Assembly: GCA_002717445.1 (NCBI GenBank)
Contig: PBDY01000001.1
Location: forward strand, 1 to 58,564
Source: Gammaproteobacteria bacterium
Lineage (GTDB): Bacteria; Pseudomonadota; Gammaproteobacteria; Steroidobacterales; UBA11654
DNA length: 58,564 nucleotides
Reading direction: 5' to 3'
This document shows positions 33,931 to 42,861 of this stretch, piece after piece; position 1 is the first letter of the stretch; each line of letters opens with the position of its first letter. A program made the translations under genes and the position numbers. Below the pieces are notes generated by a model. That model saw only the letters and a program-made list of their open reading frames with translations, did no database searches and was not told where the DNA came from.

Positions 33931-34870
33931 AGTCATTGACATTGGTCTCATAGGTGGAAGAGGGTACGTTGGTAAAGAGCTTGTAAGGCTTATTGATAAA
34001 CACCCGATCTTTAATCTTAAACAAGCATTCTCAAGATCTCAGGCAGGTTCATTGATCAGTGAATATACTAAAAACTTAAATCTAAAGTACTTACCACTGA
34101 GTAATAACTCATTCGAATTAGATTCTTCTGTCCAAGCCCTTATCCTTGCATTAGGAAATGGAGACGCTGCAAATTATATGGAATATATCTCAAAGCTTAA
34201 TCAAGAAATTATCGTCATTGATATAAGCTCTGATAATCGATTTAATCAAGATTGGTTATACAGATTACCTGAAATAACAAAGAACTCAGGACATTCAAAG
34301 TTATTAAGCAACCCAGGTTGTTACGCGACTGCAATACAGTTATCCATTGAGCCAATTAAAAATTTATTGGTTGGAAAGACATCCTCTTTTGGGATCTCTG
34401 GATACAGTGGAGCAGGATCCAAGCCCCATGATAAAAATGATAAAAATATACTTCGTGAGAATATTTATCCCTACTCACTGGCTGATCATCTCCATCAAGA
34501 AGAAGTCAGAGCTCATTGTTATAAGAAATCTTCATTTACACCTCACGTTGCAGATTTTTTTAGAGGCATCTCGATGACAACGCATATAAAACTTAAAGAG
34601 CCAAGTGACTCATCCCAAATTCTTAGAGTATTCAAAGATTTTTATGAAAACAAACCTCTCGTTAAAATAACCGAATCTATTCCTCTGGTTGCAGACAATG
34701 TTATGCAACACCATGCATCCATTGGTGGTTTCGATATTGATGACTCAGGTTTAAATCTCGTCATCTGCTGTACCCTGGATAATCTATTAAAGGGTGCAGC
34801 TACTCAATGCATTCAAAACCTAAATTATTCTTTTCAATTAAACGAAGAAGCTGGAATTAATTATGAGTAA
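33923..34870 (+). CDS. argC: N-acetyl-gamma-glutamyl-phosphate reductase
   Basis: NADPH-dependent reduction of N-acetylglutamyl phosphate to the semialdehyde. 315 aa. NADP motif LIGGRGYVGKELVRLI at residues 9-24; catalytic Cys133 in SNPGCYATAIQL; SGYSGAGSKPHDKND with the substrate-binding segment; and the likely His in PHVADFFRGISMTTHIKL. Type 1 ArgC. Overlaps both neighbours by 8 nt. Confidence 0.94.
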   Translation: MNKVIDIGLIGGRGYVGKELVRLIDKHPIFNLKQAFSRSQAGSLISEYTKNLNLKYLPLSNNSFELDSSVQALILALGNGDAANYMEYISKLNQEIIVIDISSDNRFNQDWLYRLPEITKNSGHSKLLSNPGCYATAIQLSIEPIKNLLVGKTSSFGISGYSGAGSKPHDKNDKNILRENIYPYSLADHLHQEEVRAHCYKKSSFTPHVADFFRGISMTTHIKLKEPSDSSQILRVFKDFYENKPLVKITESIPLVADNVMQHHASIGGFDIDDSGLNLVICCTLDNLLKGAATQCIQNLNYSFQLNEEAGINYE

Positions 34871-36149
34871 GAAACTATGGAAAATAAAAGATGCCGAAAC
34901 TTCTAGTCAAATAGATGAATTCTTAATAGAAGAGGACATTCAACTCGACAAGGACTTATTCCTCTTTGATATAGAAGCAACTACAGCCCATATTAAAGGC
35001 CTTGAGTCTATAGGAGTGCTTAACAGCAGTGAACTCAATAAATTGCTTAAGTCTCTTAAATCACTCTCTAAAGATTTTGAAGATGGTTCATTTGAGTTAA
35101 CAACTGAATTTGAGGATTGTCATTCTGCAATAGAATTCTATTTAATTGACCAACTGGGTGATCTTGGGAAAAAAGTTCACACTGGAAGAAGCAGGAATGA
35201 TCAGGTCTTGGTCGCTATGAGGCTTTACACAAAATCTAATCTTCAATTATTTAAGGACCTAAATATAGATATTGCTAGAGCTTTTCTAGATCAAGCAGAA
35301 AAGAATAAAGATGTCCCTATGCCTGGGTATACTCACCTTCAAAGAGCCATGCCTTCGAGTTGGGGGCTGTGGTTTGCCTCATTTGCTGAGTCCTTTTTAG
35401 ATAATATTGCTTTAACTGACTCCACTATGAATTGGGTTGATGCAAATCCTCTGGGGAGTGCAGCTGGGTATGGAGTCAATTTACCCTTAAATAGATCTCT
35501 CTTAACCAAGATCCTTGGCTTTAAGCGAAAACAAATAAATAGTCTCTATATTCAGAACAGTAGAGGAAAATATGACCTTGAAGTCATTGGCACACTTAAA
35601 CAGTCGCTTCTTGATATCCGAAGATTCTCCTGGGACATGAGTCTATTCTTAACTGAAGAATTTAATTTATTGTCTATTGATGATAGCTATACAACTGGTT
35701 CATCAATAATGCCAAATAAAAAGAACCCCGATGTTGTGGAAATATTAAGGGCAAAATATTCAATTATTGCCGGTCACTATTCTGAGCTTGAGAATCTATT
35801 ATCTCTTCCAAGTGGATACCATAGAGATCTTCAATTGACGAAAAGAAGCTTAATTCACAGCTTTAATACTGCAAGAAGAACCCTATCAATTCTCCCAGGA
35901 TTAATTAAATCGATAGATATCAATACAGTGAATTCTAATAATGCCATAACTGATGAAATGAGGATGACTGATTATGCTTATAAGTTGGTTGAGCAGGGCA
36001 TACCATTTAGAGAAGCATACCGACTGACAAAGTCTTCAAAAAAGGATAAGGATTTAATCTTAAAAACAAATAACAGCAAAAGATCTCCAGGTTCTCCAGG
36101 AAATCTCGAGCTTGAATCACTAAGAAAAAAACTGAACGCATATGAATAA
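34863..36149 (+). CDS. argH: Argininosuccinate lyase
   Basis: Splits argininosuccinate to arginine and fumarate. 428 aa, slightly shorter than E. coli (457). Fumarase/aspartase superfamily landmarks: TGRSRNDQVLVAMRLY near residue 105, GYTHLQRAMPSSWGLW near 155, and the signature TGSSIMPNKKNPDVVE near 278, containing the catalytic Ser. C-terminal domain ends in a Lys/Ser-rich stretch. Overlaps argC and the following deacylase by 8 nt each, so the deacylase is part of the same operon. Confidence 0.95.
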   Translation: MSKKLWKIKDAETSSQIDEFLIEEDIQLDKDLFLFDIEATTAHIKGLESIGVLNSSELNKLLKSLKSLSKDFEDGSFELTTEFEDCHSAIEFYLIDQLGDLGKKVHTGRSRNDQVLVAMRLYTKSNLQLFKDLNIDIARAFLDQAEKNKDVPMPGYTHLQRAMPSSWGLWFASFAESFLDNIALTDSTMNWVDANPLGSAAGYGVNLPLNRSLLTKILGFKRKQINSLYIQNSRGKYDLEVIGTLKQSLLDIRRFSWDMSLFLTEEFNLLSIDDSYTTGSSIMPNKKNPDVVEILRAKYSIIAGHYSELENLLSLPSGYHRDLQLTKRSLIHSFNTARRTLSILPGLIKSIDINTVNSNNAITDEMRMTDYAYKLVEQGIPFREAYRLTKSSKKDKDLILKTNNSKRSPGSPGNLELESLRKKLNAYE

Positions 36150-37266
36150 AATAACCACTAAAAATATACCCGTCAGCCAAATGCCAAATGGCGATACTCT
36201 CTCCATTAAGGTCATTGATATTAAGGGCGATAACCAGGGCCCAAGCTGCTATATTCAAGCCAGTATGCATGGAGCAGAGCATCAAGGAAATGCTCTTATT
36301 TATCACATCTTAGATTATGCTGAAAGCCATGATATTCAGGGGTCTCTGAGGATAATACCTCAAGCAAACCCACTGGCAATAAATACAAAAACGGGGAATT
36401 ACACTCAGGGAAGATTTAACCCAAATACAGGACATAACTGGAATAGATTGTATTCAAATTATACAGACAACCATCCTTCTCTAAGAACATTTGCAAAAAA
36501 TAATATCAACGCTAGCGACGAGTCAATTAAAAATAGTTACAAGAAGCTACTACTTGAGTTATTAGAGAAAGAGAAAGAATTAAAATCATCTTATGGTAAA
36601 AATCAAAATAAACATCACAATCTAATCCTTCAATCTCTGGCTGCTAATTTTGATATTGTCTTGGACCTTCATACAGCTGGAAAGGCAGCACGATATCTCT
36701 ATGCAGCTGAATACCTTTCTAGCAGATGTGAGGAACTAAATTTTGTTCACAATATTATTATTAAAAATATTTTTAATGGAGCAATGGATGAAGCAGCATT
36801 CATGCCTTGGGTAAATTTAAAAACAGAATTTAAGAAGCTTGACAAGGATTATGAAATTCCATTTGAATCTTATACGTTAGAATTAGGAAGCGAAGAAATG
36901 ATTTCGCTGGAAGAGGGCAAAAAAGACTCTCATAAGGTATTAGAATATCTTTACAAAAAAGGGATTATTCGAGAGTCAGGCTTTCAAGAACCATTGAAAA
37001 AGCAATATAAGTGTCAGACTGAAGATTTCAAGAGTTACTATGCGCCCAATGGAGGCCTCTATGAATATTACGCGAAACCTGGAGAATTTATAAAAAAGGG
37101 AGAGAGTCTAGCTATATCACTGCAGCTATCAAATTATGGTTCAAAAAGGCAAGTGATTGAGGAAGTAAAGGCTAAAAAAGATTGTATTATCATAAACCAT
37201 TGTACAAGTAGCTCAGTAATAGAAGGTTCTGAGATATATCAAGTCATGGAGAACTATTACACCTAA
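36142..37266 (+). CDS. M14-type deacylase, candidate acetylcitrulline deacetylase
   Basis: 374 aa member of the succinylglutamate desuccinylase/aspartoacylase branch of zinc carboxypeptidases. Zinc ligands His43 and Glu46 in ASMHGAEHQGN, third ligand likely His177 in VLDLHTAGKA, catalytic Glu247 in SYTLELGSEE. The C terminus forms a beta-barrel-like extension with GGLYEYYAKPGEFIKKGESL, as in AstE/AspA relatives. Last gene of an arginine operon that lacks any ArgE/ArgE' (M20) gene, yet needs an enzyme to remove acetyl from N-acetylcitrulline. I infer that it fills this role by non-orthologous replacement. It could alternatively act on another N-acyl amino acid. Confidence 0.75.
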   Translation: MNKITTKNIPVSQMPNGDTLSIKVIDIKGDNQGPSCYIQASMHGAEHQGNALIYHILDYAESHDIQGSLRIIPQANPLAINTKTGNYTQGRFNPNTGHNWNRLYSNYTDNHPSLRTFAKNNINASDESIKNSYKKLLLELLEKEKELKSSYGKNQNKHHNLILQSLAANFDIVLDLHTAGKAARYLYAAEYLSSRCEELNFVHNIIIKNIFNGAMDEAAFMPWVNLKTEFKKLDKDYEIPFESYTLELGSEEMISLEEGKKDSHKVLEYLYKKGIIRESGFQEPLKKQYKCQTEDFKSYYAPNGGLYEYYAKPGEFIKKGESLAISLQLSNYGSKRQVIEEVKAKKDCIIINHCTSSSVIEGSEIYQVMENYYT

Positions 37267-37707
37267 TTACAGCAATAAAATGTGTTTTAAAGACAATTTG
37301 TGCTCAAAAAGTGCACATAAGAGTTGTTTTAACCAGTAATAAAGACTCCCTAAATACCAATTAAACCCCAATTAAACCCTTTATTTATAAGAATAGTGTG
37401 CTTCTGTAAGCCTTATTTTATTGATATATATATGCGTATAATATATATTATGTAAAGTTTTTATTATTTGTTTTCTTATACTATTCTATTTATATATCAT
37501 GTACTTATATAATTTTATTAAGGTTATTTATATTTATTTGGATTTTTAAGTGAATATTTGTTCTTTTTTATTTTTATAAAAAAATAAAAATTCTAAAATT
37601 TTAGATAATGACTAAATCACCCAAGTCTCATACCAGAAACAACTAGAAACATCGATTAATGTGAGTTTTACTCTATAGAATGCGATTATTAGCTAAAACT
37701 TATCATC
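37267..37707. other. AT-rich intergenic region, no gene seen
   Basis: 441 bp of very AT-rich sequence between the arginine operon and the metallo-beta-lactamase-fold gene. It contains a small hairpin TGTGC (37299-37303)/GCACA (37313-37317), a perfect tandem 11-bp repeat CAATTAAACCC (37358-37368 and 37369-37379), long TA runs around 37420-37600 and a CTAAAATTTTAG palindrome. I see no coding frame, tRNA or clear terminator. Confidence 0.6.
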
Positions 37708-38712
37708 TTGAACCACTTTATGAATAAAATACCTTTAATCATCATAATCCTCCTATCCATAAACTCTTATAGCGAAGAAAATGCTGTTAGTTTTGATGAT
37801 TCAGCCTATAAACATACCTGTGATACTAACTTTAACGATGAATTTGCTTTGTCTGACTACTCTGACGAATGGTTTCAGGTATATAAAACACATCAGAATG
37901 TTTACTCTATTGTTGAGCCTTATCAATTTCAGGAATCAATATCCCACCTTATTATTGGGCAAAATAAAGCCATATTGCTTGATACTGGCATTGGTTTATT
38001 CTCCATAAGGCCAGTTGTAGAGCAAATAACTGACCTACCTATCATAGTAATTAACTCACACACACATTTTGATCATGTTGGTGGTAATTGGGAATTTTCT
38101 AATATCTTGGCTATTGATACTTCTTACACAAATGCAAATATGGCTGGCTTTAAACATAATAGAATTGCTCAAGATTTTACTAATAATTCCTTCTGTATTG
38201 ACCCACCAATAAATGCTGATTTAGAGAATATTTACACCAAACAATGGGAGGCTTCTGAATATATAAAAGATGGAGATACTATCGATCTTGGAGATAGGAT
38301 CATTGAGATACTTCAAGTGCCTGGGCATACCCCTGATTCTTTAGCATTGCTGGATCGAAAAGAAAAATTACTGTTCACTGGTGATACTTATTACGATGCC
38401 GAGTTATGGTTATATGTTCCTGAGACCAATATTAAGAACTATCAGAATTCTATTGATAGATTGGTAACAATTGAAACCCAAGTAGACTATATATTCGGAG
38501 CCCATAGAAGAGCAAGAGTCGATACTGGAATATTAAAAAAAGTTAAAGAAGCCCTTAAAAAACTTACTACCGATGAAACTTTATTTGATAAAAATGATGT
38601 AAATCAATTATTTATAAGTATTGATGGTATTGACTTTGTAACTGCTGCACCAGTACTAAAGGGCAAACAAGGAGATACATCAAAAGGAGGAAGTGGTTAC
38701 GATGCTTGGTAA
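37708..38712 (+). CDS. Secreted metallo-beta-lactamase-fold hydrolase
   Basis: 334 aa with signal peptide (MNKIPLIIIILLSINSYS from the second Met, 37720, an alternative start). Zinc site: HTHFDHVGGN near residue 112 (H-x-H-x-D-H), a later His in LQVPGHTPDSLALL near 203, Asp in LFTGDTYYDAELW near 225, and a terminal His in FGAHRRARVD near 271. This is the complete metal set of the superfamily, with spacing like lactonase/glyoxalase II-like and B3-like enzymes rather than a true carbapenemase; substrate unknown. AT-rich like the preceding operon and monocistronic. Ends 24 nt before the convergent SDR gene. Confidence 0.78.
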   Translation: MNHFMNKIPLIIIILLSINSYSEENAVSFDDSAYKHTCDTNFNDEFALSDYSDEWFQVYKTHQNVYSIVEPYQFQESISHLIIGQNKAILLDTGIGLFSIRPVVEQITDLPIIVINSHTHFDHVGGNWEFSNILAIDTSYTNANMAGFKHNRIAQDFTNNSFCIDPPINADLENIYTKQWEASEYIKDGDTIDLGDRIIEILQVPGHTPDSLALLDRKEKLLFTGDTYYDAELWLYVPETNIKNYQNSIDRLVTIETQVDYIFGAHRRARVDTGILKKVKEALKKLTTDETLFDKNDVNQLFISIDGIDFVTAAPVLKGKQGDTSKGGSGYDAW

Positions 38713-38736
38713 CCAATGCCCTACCCTAATATGCAA

Positions 38737-39546
38737 TTAGATCCCATATCTTGAGAACAAGTCTCTCTTCTGCCTTAATACTTTTGCTTTAAAAAACCTT
38801 AGAAGAATCTTTTGTAACGGCATCCACGCGATTCGGATTCCGCTTTTATCATTTTTAAGTATCTCAGAGACGAGCCATGGTGTGACTGTTTCTACATGAT
38901 CACAGATAATATTTGCCATGGGTTTGTCTCTTTCCCATTCATCATGACTTAACCTCTTTTGCTCGTTGAGCCAGTTTTCCGTAATCAAAACGCCTGGGCT
39001 AATACTGGCGATAGTAATTCCTGTATTTTTATTTTCTTCCACTAAGTATTTAGTGAGTATATTTATGCTTGCTTTTGTAGAGCTATACACACCCATTCCA
39101 GGTGTTAAGAACTTGCCATCAAAACTACCTCCCAGCATGTTATAAAGGCTTCCACTCCCTTGCTCTCTAAACCCTCTTATTGCAACCTGTGATCCAAACA
39201 CCGTCCCCAATGAATTTGTCGTTATCATGCTTTGAACAAGGCTTTCTGGGATTTTATGCACTGGATTCTGGCCTGATGCATACCCTGCATTATTGATCCA
39301 ATAATCCACTTTTCCAAACTCATTTTTTGCCAAATCCCATAGAGCTTCGAGTTCTCTTTTATTTGAGATATCGCATACTTGGCCAATGATAGTACCGTCT
39401 GAATTTGCATTCATAACTTCAGTTGCACTCACTATGTCTTCTTCATTTCTGCTGCTAATTACAACATTGTGTCCCAGGCGGGCAAACTCATTAGCAAGCC
39501 CTCTGCCAACTCCTTTTGTACTCCCGGTTATTACAACACTAGCCAT
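38737..39546 (-). CDS. Short-chain dehydrogenase/reductase
   Basis: 269 aa classical SDR. Cofactor motif VVITGSTKGVGRGLA (TGxxxGxG) near residue 4, NNAGYASG near 87, and catalytic Tyr-x-x-x-Lys in VYSSTKASINIL near 153 with a Ser in the LGGSF region upstream. Arg/Asn after the first strand (ISSRNEED) suggests NADP preference. It starts within the last bases of the MFS gene (8 nt overlap), so both are one operon. Possibly acts on the same substrate as the nearby Rieske enzyme. Confidence 0.83.
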   Translation of the reverse strand: MASVVITGSTKGVGRGLANEFARLGHNVVISSRNEEDIVSATEVMNANSDGTIIGQVCDISNKRELEALWDLAKNEFGKVDYWINNAGYASGQNPVHKIPESLVQSMITTNSLGTVFGSQVAIRGFREQGSGSLYNMLGGSFDGKFLTPGMGVYSSTKASINILTKYLVEENKNTGITIASISPGVLITENWLNEQKRLSHDEWERDKPMANIICDHVETVTPWLVSEILKNDKSGIRIAWMPLQKILLRFFKAKVLRQKRDLFSRYGI

Positions 39547-40843
39547 TTGATTGCCTCATCTTTTTCTTTGAATACCAAGTATATATTGCCAACAGCATAA
39601 CAGTGAAATTAAGAAAACCCATCATTAGATATGGTGCTGTATAAATATAATCAAACAGCACTCCGCCTAGACCGCCTGCGATGATCTGACCCACTGCTCC
39701 ACACATCGCAAATGCTCCAAACACAGTGCCCCTTATAGCGGCAGGTGCTCTTTTACCAATCAATGCTGTTGAGGAAACTATTGCAGCACCCTCCCCCATC
39801 CCCAAAAGAATGGCAACAGGTATCACAGCATTTGACATGGGGTTTTCAATAAAGCCCATTGTTGTATATCCTGCTGCTGCAAAAAAGAAGGCAATCATAA
39901 TTCCATTGATGCGTCCAATTCGATCAATGAGAAAACCAAAGATTGGAGAAGTGACTATTACTGTTGAAGCAATAATGGGAACAATAACTGCTCCTCGTGC
40001 ATAACCCTCTCCTATGGACATCCCATTATCTAGAGCATAGCGAGATGTCCAAAGAAATGTGAATAATCCAACAACGATCAGATCGCCTCTAGCTGCTAGA
40101 GAAGCAAAATAAGCCAAGCGGATATCCGAGTCTTTTTTTGCAGCCTCTAGGCCTTCATTGAAAAGTTTTTTAAACGATGAAGTATTTTGTTTCTTTTGAT
40201 GCAATCCTGGCTTCAGAGAAATATATACAATGGTCGCAGCAAGCAAACAGATCAAGGTTCCGATCCATAATGTATAAGTTCCCGACTCTATAGAATCAAA
40301 ACCTCTTTCTTGAAACACGGATGGCATCTTCACCAAAAATAATGAAGTGGCAGTTACGCCAATGCCTTGAAACATTCCCATGATGCCAATCATTCTTCCT
40401 CTGGATGTCTCCTCAGGATAATCTCCGGTAAATATAAGCAATACTGTTGATGCGGCAGAAACACCTACCGCAAAAATTGCCCTGACTAAGTAGAGTTGAT
40501 AAATATCATTCATCAATGGAAAACAAAAATAAGCCAAGCTCATTATCAATAATCCCATTGCAAAAACAGGTCTTCTGCCTACCTTGTCTGCAAGGACTCC
40601 CATGGTGGCCGTGAGTAAAAGAATCATGACTTCCTGCATCGTTGCTACAGAACCAACCACTACTCCTTGTACTTCCCTAGCTATACCTAAGTGCTCCTCG
40701 AGTACATAAGGCTGCATAAAATTCATAAGAGTAAATACGGAATTATTCAGCATCGCAACTGGGAAAAAGCTCAGTGCATTAATCTTTCCTACGCCAGGCA
40801 TTAGTTTGATTGGACCCAGTTTATTATTATCTGTTTGACTCAC
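39539..40843 (-). CDS. MFS transporter
   Basis: 434 aa with about twelve hydrophobic helices. The helix 2-3 motif appears as GVLADKVGRRPVFAMG near residue 81 (G-x-L-a-D-r-x-G-r-r), which is diagnostic of the major facilitator superfamily, and a related GFLIDRIGRINGIM occurs in the second half near 302. Drug/metabolite type; direction cannot be decided. First gene of the minus-strand pair with the SDR and divergent from the Rieske gene at 40929 (85 bp gap that must hold both promoters). Confidence 0.83.
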   Translation of the reverse strand: MSQTDNNKLGPIKLMPGVGKINALSFFPVAMLNNSVFTLMNFMQPYVLEEHLGIAREVQGVVVGSVATMQEVMILLLTATMGVLADKVGRRPVFAMGLLIMSLAYFCFPLMNDIYQLYLVRAIFAVGVSAASTVLLIFTGDYPEETSRGRMIGIMGMFQGIGVTATSLFLVKMPSVFQERGFDSIESGTYTLWIGTLICLLAATIVYISLKPGLHQKKQNTSSFKKLFNEGLEAAKKDSDIRLAYFASLAARGDLIVVGLFTFLWTSRYALDNGMSIGEGYARGAVIVPIIASTVIVTSPIFGFLIDRIGRINGIMIAFFFAAAGYTTMGFIENPMSNAVIPVAILLGMGEGAAIVSSTALIGKRAPAAIRGTVFGAFAMCGAVGQIIAGGLGGVLFDYIYTAPYLMMGFLNFTVMLLAIYTWYSKKKMRQSNG

Positions 40844-40928
40844 TTTGCGATTGACTTATAGTTAGTTGAGATATCTTATTTCTTTAATGAATATTTAATG
40901 TAATTAAATGTATCAAGGGTGATTAAGG

Positions 40929-42053
40929 ATGTATACAAACGTATGGTATGTCGCGGCTCGCAGTGATGAACTGACAGACAAACCTCTCTATGTAGAAATG
41001 CTGGGTACTGATTTTGTGCTCTTTCGGGATGCTGAAGGAAATGCAGCCTGCTTAAGCAATGCCTGCCCACACAGAGGTGACAGTCTCGCCAATGGAAGTG
41101 TGAGTAAAAATGGTGAGATTATTTGCCCATTCCATGGCTGGCATTTCAATCGTGAAGGAGAATGCACAAAAATACCCTCTGTGGGCGATGATGATCCTCA
41201 AACTGCAGCACCCGGTGTGAGAGTAGATGCCTATCCAGTCATCGAAAAACAAGGTCTGATTTGGACATTCCTCGGTGATGAACCAGAAAAAGCAAAGCCC
41301 ATCATAGATATACCTGAGCTTAACGACCCTGAGTATACAGTCATTCCGTATGACGTAATTTTTGAGTCAAACTTTCATACTGCAAAGTTCAGTAATTTAG
41401 ATTATGTTCACTTGCCTATTGTTCATGGGATCAGGTTTGAGGACAATGAAAATCCCTACCAACCTCCTCCTCATACTGTCGTGAAAACGGACTATGGGCT
41501 TACAGCTTTCATTGAAACAGAATCAACATACAGCAAAGGTGCATGGTCAAATATTCGAGAGAAAGGCACACGGGTCAAATCCGTGCTGAAGTATTTCATT
41601 GCCGGACAAACCTTACGAGGTCAAGTTGAGATTGGTGCAATTGGATCGGGTAAATTCACTTGCTTTTATGAGTTTTCCACCCCCATAGACAGGACCAGAA
41701 CAATGATGCGGTATTACTTTTTTAGGAATTTCATGACGCACAAATGGATGGACAAAATGGCACTCAAAAGAAATCTTAAAAATATTTATGAAGACAAGGT
41801 TATTGCCGAAGCACAGGTTCCTAAATATGGGCCAGATGGCATGTCAGCCATTGTCGGTAAACACGAAGACACCATCGTCAAGGTGTATTGGGAAATGATG
41901 CATGAGATGCGAGATCAGGGATGGCAGATTGATTTTAAAGCTTGGAATAACATGATCGATGATGGAGAGCACTGCGTTGTCCCTTCAGTGAGTCGGCATG
42001 AGAATCAGAGCCAGTGGCAATACCCCTCAATACCAAGGATTCAAGCCAAGTGA
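40929..42053 (+). CDS. Rieske oxygenase (vanillate/phthalate-type)
   Basis: 374 aa. Typical N terminus MYTNVWYVAARSDEL; Rieske ligands Cys46-Pro-His48 (NACPHRGDSL) and Cys66-Pro-Phe-His69 (ICPFHGWHF). Mononuclear iron site in NLDYVHLPIVHG (H-x-x-x-x-H). This subgroup includes vanillate O-demethylase, carbazole-like and pheophorbide a/chlorophyllide-type oxygenases. It is the third Rieske oxygenase in the window and the only one in a group with two SDRs and an aldo-keto reductase, so a multi-step oxidation/reduction of one carbon skeleton is likely. No reductase partner nearby. Confidence 0.86.
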   Translation: MYTNVWYVAARSDELTDKPLYVEMLGTDFVLFRDAEGNAACLSNACPHRGDSLANGSVSKNGEIICPFHGWHFNREGECTKIPSVGDDDPQTAAPGVRVDAYPVIEKQGLIWTFLGDEPEKAKPIIDIPELNDPEYTVIPYDVIFESNFHTAKFSNLDYVHLPIVHGIRFEDNENPYQPPPHTVVKTDYGLTAFIETESTYSKGAWSNIREKGTRVKSVLKYFIAGQTLRGQVEIGAIGSGKFTCFYEFSTPIDRTRTMMRYYFFRNFMTHKWMDKMALKRNLKNIYEDKVIAEAQVPKYGPDGMSAIVGKHEDTIVKVYWEMMHEMRDQGWQIDFKAWNNMIDDGEHCVVPSVSRHENQSQWQYPSIPRIQAK

Positions 42054-42844
42054 ATGACCAGACGTCAAAGACCGTGTTGGTCACTGGATCAAATCGAGGC
42101 ATTGGCCTTGAATTCATCAAGCAATACGGAGAAAGAGGTTGGGATGTGATTGCCACCTGCAGGAATCCTGATAACGCTTTAAAACTAAAGGCAATTGTTA
42201 AGGATCATTCAAACGTAAGGATCGTGGCTGCGGACATCACAGACAGTGCCAGTATCGATCAATTATCCGATCAATTGGATGGAGAGCCCATTGATGTTTT
42301 AATCAATAATGCAGCATATCTGGGTCCACCTGAGCCACAAAAGTTCGGTCAAATAGATTATGAAATGTTTGCTAGAAGTTTTGAAGTCAATGCCATAGGG
42401 CCAATACGAATTACTGAAAAATTGATAGAAAATATTAGATTAGGAGAAACCAAAAAAATCATCTTCCTAGGAAGTGCCGCAGGATCCATTGCTCAAATTG
42501 CTCCACCAGTGACACTGTATTCATATCGGGCGAGCAAAGCAGCATTGCACCTAGCGGTTCATAATTTCTATCACGAGATGCTTTCAGAGAATGTGATCGT
42601 CTCATTGATCAATCCAGGATTGGTCGACACAAGGGGTTTTCTTGAGCTAAAACCAGACGATCCCATTCCAGAAGAGCTGAGTAAAATAGTACCTGAAACA
42701 CTGATTCGAATGATTCAAGAAGGAAAAATACCGATGATCACCACTTATGAATCGGTCATTAAAATGCTGAGCTATATCGATGAACTAACCATTGATACTG
42801 AGCCACTCTTTGTCAACTGCGATGGCGCGCCAATGCCTTGGTAA
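42050..42844 (+). CDS. Short-chain dehydrogenase (C-factor/sniffer-like)
   Basis: 264 aa from a GTG at 42050, which forms a GTGA overlap with the Rieske stop; a start at ATG 42014 would give 276 aa and a 40 nt overlap. Cofactor motif VLVTGSNRGIGLEF, NNAAYLG, and catalytic Ser (FLGSAAGSIAQ) with Tyr-x-x-x-Lys in YSYRASKAALHL. The CRNPDNALKL segment after strand 2 suggests NADP(H). Family members are carbonyl reductases. Probably acts with the upstream Rieske enzyme. Confidence 0.82.
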   Translation: MNDQTSKTVLVTGSNRGIGLEFIKQYGERGWDVIATCRNPDNALKLKAIVKDHSNVRIVAADITDSASIDQLSDQLDGEPIDVLINNAAYLGPPEPQKFGQIDYEMFARSFEVNAIGPIRITEKLIENIRLGETKKIIFLGSAAGSIAQIAPPVTLYSYRASKAALHLAVHNFYHEMLSENVIVSLINPGLVDTRGFLELKPDDPIPEELSKIVPETLIRMIQEGKIPMITTYESVIKMLSYIDELTIDTEPLFVNCDGAPMPW

Positions 42845-42861
42845 TATGGAGATGAAATAAT

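Noticed and set aside
37420-37610. Replication origin in the AT-rich gap
   Set aside because: AT-rich, but no DnaA-box cluster, dnaA, parA or gidA neighbour.
37708-38712. Metallo-beta-lactamase resistance gene
   Set aside because: The metal motif is shared by many lactonases, glyoxalases and other hydrolases; nothing shows beta-lactam specificity.
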